Below, piece by piece: positions 9,080 through 16,023 of a stretch of DNA of 64,000 nucleotides. Origin of the DNA: Halolamina sp. CBA1230 (GTDB lineage Archaea > Halobacteriota > Halobacteria > Halobacteriales > Haloferacaceae). How positions within the stretch are numbered: position 1 is the first letter of the stretch; the number at the start of each line of letters is the position of its first letter. A program made the translations under genes and the position numbers. Location of the stretch: positions 2,356,001 through 2,420,000 of the forward strand of contig NZ_CP054587.1 in assembly GCF_002025255.2 (NCBI RefSeq), given 5' to 3'. The notes below the pieces were generated by a model. It searched no databases and had not been told where the DNA came from. It saw only the letters and a list, made by a program, of their open reading frames with translations.

Positions 9080-10081
9080 CTACAACTTCGCGTACGGGCC
9101 GCCCTTCGCCTCGGTCAGCCGGTCTACCTGCTCCTCACTCAGGTCGATCCGTGCCGCCCCGAGGTTCTCCTCCAACTGCTCCACCGTCCGCGCACCCACG
9201 ATCGGCGCGGTCACGCCGTCGCGGTGCATCAGCCACGCCAGCGCGGTCTGTGCCGGCGACGCCCCCACCTCGTCGGCGACCTCGTCCAGCACGTCGTGGA
9301 CGTCGAAGTTCGTCTCCGTCAGGTACGCTTTCTCGAACCGACTCGACTCGGCGGCGCGGGACTCGCCGGTGAGGCCGTCCTCGCGGTCGTACTTCCCGGT
9401 CAGGAACCCCTGACCGAGCGGGCTCCACGGGCAGACCGCCAGCTCCTCCTCGCGGGCGAACTGGAGGTAATCCCCCTCGATCTCCCGGTCGACGAGGTTG
9501 TACCGCGGCTGGAGCACCGTGAACGGCTCCCAGCCCTCCGCGCGGGCGAGTTCGTTCGCCTTCGCGACGCGCCAGGCGTTGGGGCGAAGCGTCGACGCGC
9601 CGAGGTAGTGGACTTTGCCCTCCTCGACGAGCGCGTTCAGCGTCTTCATCGTCTCCCGCGCCGGCGTCTCGCCGTCCCAGCGGTGGAGGTAGAGCACGTC
9701 GACGTACTCCGTGCCGAGTCGGTCGAGGATCTCGTCGACGCGGTGCCGGAGGTTCTTCCGGTTCGTGCCGCGGCTGTTGGGGTCGTCCTCCCGGATCTGC
9801 CAGTAGATCTTGGAGGCGACCGTGTAGCGCTCGCGGTCGCGCTCGGCCAGCCAGTCGCCGATCCACTCCTCGGCCTGCCCGCCGCCGTACACGTCGGCGG
9901 TGTCGATGTAGCGTCCGCCGGCCTCGGCGTAGGCGTCGAGCAGCTTCTTCGCGCGGTCCTCGCCGATCTCGAGGTTGCCTGCCTCGGTCTCGCGCCCGAA
10001 GCGCCACGTGCCGAACTGGAGCTCGCTGGTCTGGAGGCCGCTGTCGCCGAACGGGACGAAGTCGAGGTCGGTGTCGCTCAT
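9080..10081 (-). CDS. Aldo/keto reductase
   Basis: A 333-residue NAD(P)H-dependent oxidoreductase with a TIM-barrel fold. Catalytic residues are visible in the family order: Asp and Tyr in YIDTADVYGGGQAEE, Lys in ASKIYWQ and His in VLYLHRWDG. The C-terminal APIVGARTVEQLEENLGA is the nucleotide-binding end. It belongs to the YajO/Tas-like branch rather than to sugar reductases, but the substrate is unknown. The ATG at 10081 (MSDTDLDFVPFG) is chosen over an ATG 14 codons upstream because it matches the family start. The upstream repeat region separates it from threonine aldolase. Confidence 0.9.
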   Translation of the reverse strand: MSDTDLDFVPFGDSGLQTSELQFGTWRFGRETEAGNLEIGEDRAKKLLDAYAEAGGRYIDTADVYGGGQAEEWIGDWLAERDRERYTVASKIYWQIREDDPNSRGTNRKNLRHRVDEILDRLGTEYVDVLYLHRWDGETPARETMKTLNALVEEGKVHYLGASTLRPNAWRVAKANELARAEGWEPFTVLQPRYNLVDREIEGDYLQFAREEELAVCPWSPLGQGFLTGKYDREDGLTGESRAAESSRFEKAYLTETNFDVHDVLDEVADEVGASPAQTALAWLMHRDGVTAPIVGARTVEQLEENLGAARIDLSEEQVDRLTEAKGGPYAKL

Positions 10082-10207
10082 GTGTCTGCCCGTTGGGGCG
10101 AACGGGGCAAAAACGTTGAGCAATCGGCGATACGACGACCCGCGTCGACGGATCTGCCGAACATCTTCGGGAACGAGGGGTTACGGGCGTAGCTCCAACT
10201 GCTCGGT

Positions 10208-10597
10208 ATGAGCACTGTCGAGACCGAACAGGCGACGACGACCACTGTCGAGGTGAACGCGACCGGCCACGTCCGCCGGGAACTGGGCGAGCACGAGTTC
10301 TCGTTCACCTTCGAGGGCGACACGCTCGGGGCGTTCCTCGACGCCTTCTTCGCGGAGCACGGCTGCGAGGAGCTCCTGCTCGCCGAAACGGAGGCCGAGG
10401 AGACCGCCCACGGCTGGGCCGACTACCCGGGCGACCCACCGGGGCGCTGGGAGCGCAACCCCGAGGGCGAGCGCACCCGCGCCTTCGCCCGCGTGATGGT
10501 GAACGGCCAGTTCAACGAACTGCTGGACGGGTTCGGGACGGAGCTCGAGGACGGCGATCGGGTCGCGCTGCTGTACCCGTTCATGTTCTGCCTGTAG
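10208..10597 (+). CDS. MoaD/ThiS-like beta-grasp protein lacking the C-terminal Gly-Gly
   Basis: A 129-residue acidic protein. After a Thr-rich start, VEVNATGHVRRELGEHEF and FTFEGDTLGAFLDAFF match the first strands and helix of MoaD/ThiS ubiquitin-like sulfur carriers, and VMVNGQFNELL followed by LEDGDRVALLYP matches the last strands. The chain ends in PFMFCL, not the diglycine needed for adenylation and thiocarboxylate formation, so it probably does not work as a sulfur carrier or SAMP modifier. A central insertion (about 65-90) is Trp/Pro-rich. It could be a structural or ligand-binding relative. It is convergent with the macrodomain gene. Confidence 0.7.
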   Translation: MSTVETEQATTTTVEVNATGHVRRELGEHEFSFTFEGDTLGAFLDAFFAEHGCEELLLAETEAEETAHGWADYPGDPPGRWERNPEGERTRAFARVMVNGQFNELLDGFGTELEDGDRVALLYPFMFCL

Positions 10598-10609
10598 GCC
10601 GGGGATCAG

Positions 10610-11119
10610 CTACTCCGAGCGAACCGTTTCCGCCACTTCCTCGAGCGTCCGGTACTCCGATTCCGAGTACGCGATCACGCGAACGTCGGTCAGCGTCGAG
10701 GGGTCGTACGCCCAGACCTCTTCACACACCAGCCGCGCGCCCCTCTCGAACTCGAACCCCGCGGCGCCGGTACCGAGGACCGGAACGACGACCGACTCGC
10801 ATCCGAGGTCGTCGGCCTTCGCGAGCGCGTTCCGGGTCGCGTCGCGGATGCTCTCCTCGGTGGCCCGGCCGTCGCCGTAGTGGGGCATGGCGGCGGCGTG
10901 GATCACGTACTCGGCGTCGAGGTCGAACGCGTCCGTGACCGCGACCGCGCCGAGGTCGACCGGCCCCTGCTCGACCGCTGCCTCGTTGATCGGTCCGTTC
11001 GCGCTCCGGCGGAGCGCGCCCGCGACGCCGCTGCCCATGTGGAGGCTGGTCCCGGCGGCGTTGACCAGCGCGTCCGCCGACTCGGCCGCGATGTCGCCCT
11101 GGACGACGGTGAACTCCAT
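10610..11119 (-). CDS. Macrodomain (ADP-ribose-binding) protein
   Basis: A 169-residue single-domain protein. QGDIAAESADALVNAAG is the classic macrodomain start, with the Asp that contacts adenine and the Asn-Ala-Ala ribose loop. GSGVAGALRRSANG is the glycine loop, and VVVPVLGTGAAGFE is the phosphate-binding loop. It should bind ADP-ribose or its derivatives, and may remove ADP-ribose from proteins or act on O-acetyl-ADP-ribose. The ATG at 11119 is chosen; the 75 codons upstream in frame are not macrodomain-like. Its start is 118 nt from the divergent MATE gene. Confidence 0.9.
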   Translation of the reverse strand: MEFTVVQGDIAAESADALVNAAGTSLHMGSGVAGALRRSANGPINEAAVEQGPVDLGAVAVTDAFDLDAEYVIHAAAMPHYGDGRATEESIRDATRNALAKADDLGCESVVVPVLGTGAAGFEFERGARLVCEEVWAYDPSTLTDVRVIAYSESEYRTLEEVAETVRSE

Positions 11120-11237
11120 GGGCGAGGGTTGGGACGTGAGCGACTTAGCCGCTCGGGGGGCGTCGACCCGTGGGCGAGTCCCGTCCGCGTCGCCTCTACC
11201 CAAGCCCTCTTGGTCCGGACCGTCGGAGCCTCGGGTG

Positions 11238-12611
11238 ATGTCTCGTCTGCTCTCCGTCTGGCGGCGGGCCGCCTCGCTGGGCTGGCCGGTCGCCGTGCAG
11301 CAGACGCTCAACACGCTGATGCGGACGGTCGACCTCGTGGTCACTGGGCTGTTCTCGCCGGCCGCCGTCGCGGCGGTCGGCCTCGCGGATCTCTACGCGC
11401 AGATCCCCCTCCGGGTGGGCCTGGCGCTGGGCACCGGGTCCATCGCGCTCTCCTCGCAGGACACCGGCCGCGGCGCCGACCTGACACGCGATCGGTCGAT
11501 CACGCAGGCGCTGCTCATCGGCGCGCTCTGTGGCTTGCCGCTGGTCGCCGTCGGCCTCCTGTTCAGCGGCCCGCTGATCGCGCTGCTGGGCGCCGAACCG
11601 GCGGTCGTCGCGGACGGCGGGCGCTACCTCGCGATCGTGTTCGCGGCGGCGCCGATGCGGATCGTCGGGCTGATCGGCGCCCGCTCGTTGCAGGGCGCCG
11701 GCGACACGCGGACGCCGATGTTCGTCAACGGCACCGCGAACGCGCTCAACATCCTGCTGACGGTGAGTCTCGGCCTCGGGCTCTGGGTCGCCCCCGAACT
11801 GGGGATCGTCGGCGTCGGCGTCGCGACCGCGGTCAGCCGGACGCTCGAGGCGGTGTCGCTCGTGGTCGCGCTCGCGGGCCCGTGGACCGGCCCCTCGCTC
11901 GCCCGGCCACGGGAGCTCACGGTCACCCGCCAGCTCGTCGCGGTCAGCCTCCCCAGCTTCGCGGAGGGGATGAGCAGCACGCTCGCGAACTTCCCGTTCA
12001 ACTCCCTCACGCTGCTGTTCGGCACCGAGGCCAACGCCGCCTACCACATCGGCCGCCGGATCTACCAGCAGCTGACTGGGCCGCTGTACCGCTCGTTCAG
12101 CACGGTCTCGAGCATCACCGTCGGCCAGCTGCTGGGCGACGGTGAGGCGGGCGACGCGCGCTACGCCGCGGGCGCGATCCTCGCGCTGAGTCTCGGCACG
12201 CTCGGCGTCGCCGGCGCGGGGATGTTCGTCGCGGCCGAGGAGCTGGTCCGCGTGTTCACCCGCGACCGGACCACGATCGGGTACGCGGTGGGGTTCACCC
12301 GCACGTTCGCCGTCTCGATGCTGTTCTTCGGGATCTTCTTCCCGCTCGCGGGGACGCTGCGCGGCGCGGGCGACACGCGGACGCCGTTCTACGCCCGGCT
12401 GCTCGGCTCGGTCGTGTTCATGCTCGGGGTCTCCTACCTGCTGGCGTTCGTGCTCGACTACGGGATCGTCGGCGTCTACGTCGGGCTGGTGCTCTCCTAC
12501 GCCTCCTGGGCCGTGGTGGTCGTGGCGGGGTTCCTCCGCGGCGACTGGGTCGGGACTGCGGAGTCGATGATCGCCGACCGGGCCGCGATGGAGGAGGAAG
12601 CGGAGGACTGA
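11238..12611 (+). CDS. MATE-family multidrug/cation antiporter
   Basis: A 457-residue integral membrane protein with about 12 hydrophobic helices in two similar halves. Family marks include PVAVQQTLNTLMRTVDLVV in helix 1 and the matching half signatures RSLQGAGDTRTPMFVN and GTLRGAGDTRTPFYAR at the ends of helices 6 and 12. It probably exports cationic drugs or metabolites in exchange for Na+ or H+. The start at 11238 gives MSRLLSVWRRAASLGW; the longer frame upstream is antisense to the macrodomain gene. It is followed by the rRNA methyltransferase gene 98 nt downstream. Confidence 0.93.
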   Translation: MSRLLSVWRRAASLGWPVAVQQTLNTLMRTVDLVVTGLFSPAAVAAVGLADLYAQIPLRVGLALGTGSIALSSQDTGRGADLTRDRSITQALLIGALCGLPLVAVGLLFSGPLIALLGAEPAVVADGGRYLAIVFAAAPMRIVGLIGARSLQGAGDTRTPMFVNGTANALNILLTVSLGLGLWVAPELGIVGVGVATAVSRTLEAVSLVVALAGPWTGPSLARPRELTVTRQLVAVSLPSFAEGMSSTLANFPFNSLTLLFGTEANAAYHIGRRIYQQLTGPLYRSFSTVSSITVGQLLGDGEAGDARYAAGAILALSLGTLGVAGAGMFVAAEELVRVFTRDRTTIGYAVGFTRTFAVSMLFFGIFFPLAGTLRGAGDTRTPFYARLLGSVVFMLGVSYLLAFVLDYGIVGVYVGLVLSYASWAVVVVAGFLRGDWVGTAESMIADRAAMEEEAED

Positions 12612-12709
12612 CGGGCGCTATCCGATGTGCCTTTCCGGGTCGGCGGCGTCGTGTCCAGTATGAACGAGCGTTCACGCACCGTTTCTCGGCGGGAGCCGGG
12701 GGGTCGACG

Positions 12710-13480
12710 ATGACCCGGAAGGACGACTACTACAACCGCGCCAAGCAGGAGGGGTACCGCGCCCGCTCGGCGTACAAGCTCCAGCAGCTCGACGACACCG
12801 CGAACCTGTTCGACGACGGCGACACGGTCGTCGACCTCGGCGCCGCCCCCGGGGGCTGGCTCCAGGTCGCCGCCGAGGAGGTCGGCCCGCAGGGGAAGGT
12901 GGTCGGCGTCGACCTCCAGCGCATCGACGATCTCGAGGCCCACCAGGTGAGCACGATCCCCGGCGACATGACCGAGGAGGAGACCCGCGATCGGCTCCGC
13001 CGCGAACTCGGTGGGTCCGACGCCGACGTCGTGATCTCGGACATGGCGCCGAACATGACCGGCGAGTACGAGCTCGACCACGCGCGTTCGGTCCACCTCG
13101 CGCGGATCGCGTTCGAGACCGCCGAGGAGGTGCTCGCTCCCGGCGGCGACTTCGTCGCCAAGGTGTTCCAGGGGAAGGATCTGGACGACCTCGAGGCCGA
13201 TATCGAGGGGTCGTTCAAGTACGTCCGCCGCGTGAACCCCGAGGCCTCCCGGGACTCCTCCAGCGAGGTGTACCTGGTCGGGAAGGGGTACACCACTGCA
13301 CCCGTCGCCGAGGGCGATCAGCGCTCGGTCGAGATCACCGACACCGGCGATGAGGGTGACGGCATCGCGAAGGTCGAGGGGTTCACCGTGTTCGTCGCCG
13401 GCGCCGACGAGGGGGAGACGGTGGAAGTCACGATCACCGACGTGAAACCCAACTTCGCGTTCGCCGAGCGCGTCGACTGA
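12710..13480 (+). CDS. rlmE: 23S rRNA uridine-2'-O-methyltransferase with a C-terminal TRAM domain
   Basis: A 256-residue FtsJ/RrmJ-family enzyme. The N-terminus DDYYNRAKQEGYRARSAYKL is the family's RNA-contacting start, including the first catalytic lysine. DLGAAPGGWLQVA binds SAM, ISDMAPNMTG holds the catalytic Asp, and FVAKVFQG holds the second Lys of the K-D-K-E set. Residues about 195-256 form a TRAM domain (EGFTVFVAGADEGETV, then VKPNFAFAERVD), an RNA-binding addition usual in archaeal versions. It acts on the ribosomal A-loop by analogy with bacterial RlmE; the archaeal target is inferred. Confidence 0.92.
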   Translation: MTRKDDYYNRAKQEGYRARSAYKLQQLDDTANLFDDGDTVVDLGAAPGGWLQVAAEEVGPQGKVVGVDLQRIDDLEAHQVSTIPGDMTEEETRDRLRRELGGSDADVVISDMAPNMTGEYELDHARSVHLARIAFETAEEVLAPGGDFVAKVFQGKDLDDLEADIEGSFKYVRRVNPEASRDSSSEVYLVGKGYTTAPVAEGDQRSVEITDTGDEGDGIAKVEGFTVFVAGADEGETVEVTITDVKPNFAFAERVD

Positions 13481-13494
13481 CCCGCTGGAGTCGA

Positions 13495-13704
13495 TTAGCT
13501 GGAGATCCAGGCGTACGTCTGGATCGAGCCGAACAGCAGCGCGAGCACGCCGTTCTGGACGAGAAGCACGTGCTCGGCGTTCGCTGGGGGCGCGGTCCGG
13601 ACCCACAGCGTCAGCAGGCCGAACAGCGTCGTCAGCACGAGGTTGTACTTCGCCAGCACTAGCCAGGTGTCCTGGTCGAGGGAGACGAGGCCGTCACTGC
13701 CCAT
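13495..13704 (-). CDS. Small two-helix membrane protein
   Basis: A 69-residue protein with two hydrophobic segments (about residues 15-34 and 45-65) and a short acidic N-terminus. No recognised family. It is the promoter-distal member of a run of four minus-strand genes for small membrane proteins that extends to 14886, and may be co-transcribed with them. It is convergent with the rRNA methyltransferase gene, 14 nt away. Confidence 0.65.
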   Translation of the reverse strand: MGSDGLVSLDQDTWLVLAKYNLVLTTLFGLLTLWVRTAPPANAEHVLLVQNGVLALLFGSIQTYAWISS

Positions 13705-13746
13705 GCTCGTTCGTGGTGATGCGACGGGAGGAAGCTGTCGGCCGAC

Positions 13747-14088
13747 TCAGTCGAACCGGAGGAGCTCCGAGCCGGTCCGCCAGTTGTACAGTTCGACGAC
13801 TGCGGCAGCGCCCATCAGCACCGCGAACACCGACAGCACGACCGACCCGTTCCGGACCGCGCTCGCACCCACCGCTCCGGCACAGACACCGAGACTGATC
13901 GGTGGGGATGCGGGGTGGTCGCGGACCGCAGGGATCAGCCCCGCGAGGAGGAAGAGGGTCACGAGTCCCGCCACCACGTACTCCAGCGTGGTGACGCTCC
14001 CGTAGCGGATCTGGAGCGCGAGGAACCCCAACCAGAGCAGGAGGAAGCCGACGCCGGTCGCGATCCGGAACTGTTCGGCGGAGGGCAC
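13747..14088 (-). CDS. Small four-helix membrane protein, paralogue 1 of 3 (VELYNWR motif)
   Basis: A 113-residue protein read from GTG at 14088. It has about four hydrophobic helices and ends in VVELYNWRTGSELLRFD. The same ending (V/L-V-E-L-Y-N/S-W/Y-R) is found in the next two upstream genes, so the three are tandem paralogues. A longer frame exists, but its upstream part is antisense-like Arg/Gly-rich sequence. The function is unknown. The cytoplasmic charged tail after helix 4 is the most conserved part and may be the functional contact. Confidence 0.7.
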   Translation of the reverse strand: MPSAEQFRIATGVGFLLLWLGFLALQIRYGSVTTLEYVVAGLVTLFLLAGLIPAVRDHPASPPISLGVCAGAVGASAVRNGSVVLSVFAVLMGAAAVVELYNWRTGSELLRFD

Positions 14089-14129
14089 ACCGCGATCGAC
14101 GCACGCTCCTGGCAAAACGCTGCCGGAGG

Positions 14130-14468
14130 TCAAAGCCGCATGTACTCGGTGCCGGCCCGCCAGTTGTACAGTTCGACCAGCGTGCCGACCGCGCTGAACA
14201 CGGCGAGGATCCCGACCAGCAGCGTCCCGCTCCCGACGTAGCCGACGGTACAGACCGCCGCCGCGAACGCCGCGCCGAGTGCGTTGTACGCCTCGTGCTC
14301 CCGCACCCGTGGGACCGCGCTCACGGCGAAGAAGACCGTCCCGAGCGCGACCAGCCCGTACGCCCACGCCGCCGAGTCGCCGCGGCGGACGACGAAGGCG
14401 CCACCGACGACCGCGATCAGCACCGCCGCGGCGGCGTACAGCCCCGTCTGGACCCGTTGCTCGTCCAT
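14130..14468 (-). CDS. Small four-helix membrane protein, paralogue 2 of 3 (VELYNWR motif)
   Basis: A 112-residue protein starting at ATG 14468 (MDEQRVQTGLY); a start 12 codons upstream is possible but adds an Arg-rich leader. Four hydrophobic helices are followed by TLVELYNWRAGTEYMRL. The segment AVPRVREHEAYNALGAAF between helices 2 and 3 matches FSGVRAHRAYGLLNAGY in paralogue 3. The gap to paralogue 1 is 41 nt. No family or function recognised. Confidence 0.75.
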   Translation of the reverse strand: MDEQRVQTGLYAAAAVLIAVVGGAFVVRRGDSAAWAYGLVALGTVFFAVSAVPRVREHEAYNALGAAFAAAVCTVGYVGSGTLLVGILAVFSAVGTLVELYNWRAGTEYMRL

Positions 14469-14517
14469 CGACGGCCACTCGGGGCGCCGGCGAGAAAAAG
14501 CCACGCAGTCGGCGCCG

Positions 14518-14886
14518 CTACTCCGGTCGGCGGTGGCTGGCGCGGCGGTAGCTGTACAGTTCGACCACGAGTCCGCCCGCGGCGAGGACCGCGAACACGC
14601 CGATCGCGTCGACGGCCGTCGCGCCGACGCCGGGCGAGGAGCGGACGGCGAGATACCACAGCGAGAACAGCGCGGCGACGTAGCCCGCGTTCAGGAGGCC
14701 GTACGCACGGTGAGCACGGACACCGGAGAACGCGCTCGCGCCGAGAAAGGCCGCACACAGGGCCAACATCGCGATCACTGCGGGGTCGACCGCCCCGGCG
14801 ACGAACACGAACCCGACGGTGCCGGCTGCGGCGAGGAGGGCGGCGACGGCCGCGAGGGCGCTCCAGACGGGGCTGGTGATCTCCAT
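14518..14886 (-). CDS. Small four-helix membrane protein, paralogue 3 of 3
   Basis: A 122-residue protein from ATG 14886. Four hydrophobic helices are followed by the tail VVELYSYRRASHRRPE, a diverged form of the VELYNWR ending in its two downstream neighbours. The loop VRAHRAYGLLNAGYVAAL resembles paralogue 2. It is probably the first gene of the small-membrane-protein operon and lies 49 nt downstream of the YhhQ-like gene on the same strand, so it could also belong to that transcript. Confidence 0.75.
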   Translation of the reverse strand: MEITSPVWSALAAVAALLAAAGTVGFVFVAGAVDPAVIAMLALCAAFLGASAFSGVRAHRAYGLLNAGYVAALFSLWYLAVRSSPGVGATAVDAIGVFAVLAAGGLVVELYSYRRASHRRPE

Positions 14887-14934
14887 ACACCGACTTTCGA
14901 CGCTTGCTGACAAAAAACGTCGGTCGGCGGACTG

Positions 14935-15669
14935 CTACGACGCGAACAGCCGCCGATCGTTCTCGTCACGTCGCTGGACCGCGCCGACCACCGCGTAGAC
15001 GAACGGCGTGTCGATCAGTGCGATCGCCAGCTTCAGCACGTACTGGCCGACGATCAGCGCGGCGACGCTCGGCGCGGGGCCGCCGTCGACCAGCTTCAGC
15101 CCCATCTCGGCGCCGATCCCCAGTTCGGGGAGCAGCCAGAACGCGACGCCGACGAAGATCACCGTATCGATGAGCTGGCTGCTCGCCGTCGAACCGATGT
15201 TCCGGAGCCAGAGCTTCTCGCCGTCGGTCGCCTCCTTCAGCCGGTGGAAGGCGATCACGTCCCAGTTCTGGCTGGCGACGTAGGCCAGCAGGCTGCCCGC
15301 GACGATGTTCGTCGAGGCGCCGAGCACTGAGGAGAACGTGCTCGCGAACTCGGGGTTGGCGGCGGGGGCGACGATGGTGCTCCAGACCAGCGCCAGCACG
15401 ACGAAGTTCATCAGGAAGGCGACGTTGACCAGTTCGCGGGCGGCCCGCTTCCCGTACAGTTCGGCGTAGCAGTCCGACGCGAAGTAGGTCACCGCGTACG
15501 CGAGCGCGGCGCCCGGGAGCGTGAGCGCGCTGCCCGCGACGGGGATCGAGAACGGCAGCTGGAAGGAGAGCAGCTTCGCGGCGGTGAGCTGTGCGACGAC
15601 GAGCGCCGTGACGAACAGCGCCACCAGCAGCAGGCGATCGACGGGGAGCGGCCGGCGGTCGGCGCTCAT
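14935..15669 (-). CDS. yhhQ: YhhQ/VUT-family transporter, probable queuosine/archaeosine precursor uptake
   Basis: A 244-residue membrane protein with about six helices. ALVVAQLTAAKLLSFQL and the family signature YFASDCYAELYGKRAAREL mark the YhhQ (DUF165) family. Bacterial YhhQ imports 7-deazaguanine precursors (preQ0/preQ1). In archaea such precursors feed archaeosine in tRNA, and archaeosine synthase is encoded in this window (30953-32725), so that substrate is a reasonable inference. The start overlaps the stop of the ribbon-helix-helix gene (ATGA), so the two are translated together. Confidence 0.85.
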   Translation of the reverse strand: MSADRRPLPVDRLLLVALFVTALVVAQLTAAKLLSFQLPFSIPVAGSALTLPGAALAYAVTYFASDCYAELYGKRAARELVNVAFLMNFVVLALVWSTIVAPAANPEFASTFSSVLGASTNIVAGSLLAYVASQNWDVIAFHRLKEATDGEKLWLRNIGSTASSQLIDTVIFVGVAFWLLPELGIGAEMGLKLVDGGPAPSVAALIVGQYVLKLAIALIDTPFVYAVVGAVQRRDENDRRLFAS

Positions 15670-15848
15670 TCTTCGTCCTCCCCCGCCAGCCGCCCCTGCC
15701 GCTCGTCGATCTCGTCGAGGCGGTCGAGCGTCTTCCGTATCGACGCCCGGATCGCGTCGCTACGGTTGACGAACTTCCCGTCCTCGCCGACGTGCTCGTC
15801 CAGATCGTCGAGCAGTTCGTCGGGGATCTCCACGGAGACTTTGCTCAT
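15666..15848 (-). CDS. Ribbon-helix-helix DNA-binding protein
   Basis: A 60-residue protein. MSKVSVEIPDELLDDLDE is the DNA-contacting ribbon and first helix of the CopG/NikR/ParD fold, and RSDAIRASIRKTLDRLDE is the second helix with the typical R-S-D-A turn. It should act as a dimer or tetramer. It overlaps the downstream transporter gene by 4 nt, so it may regulate that transporter. The ATG at 15848 is the only start that fits the fold; the longer open frame is spurious. Confidence 0.88.
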   Translation of the reverse strand: MSKVSVEIPDELLDDLDEHVGEDGKFVNRSDAIRASIRKTLDRLDEIDERQGRLAGEDEE

Positions 15849-16023
15849 CGTTCCCCCGTCGACCCAGCCACCGTTCGATCCGGTACTCGTAGAGTCATAT
15901 CTGGGGAGTATCCGAGGAGTAGCAAAAACGCACCGTTCGGGAGTCGGCCGGTCCACTCGACCGAGTCGCGCCCCATGCTGTCGCGAGCGACCCGTGCGGG
16001 GTGGATCGCTGCTCCCGTTCGCG

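Noticed and set aside
8505-9413. Open frames on both strands across the palindromic repeat region
   Set aside because: Products are Arg/Ser/Pro-rich, change character at repeat borders and run into the aldo/keto reductase gene antisense. The repeats explain the open frames.
15121-15150. CCAGAACGCGACG in the yhhQ-like gene as a third double-hairpin copy
   Set aside because: Only the left arm of hairpin 2 matches; the right arm and hairpin 1 are absent, so it is ordinary coding sequence.
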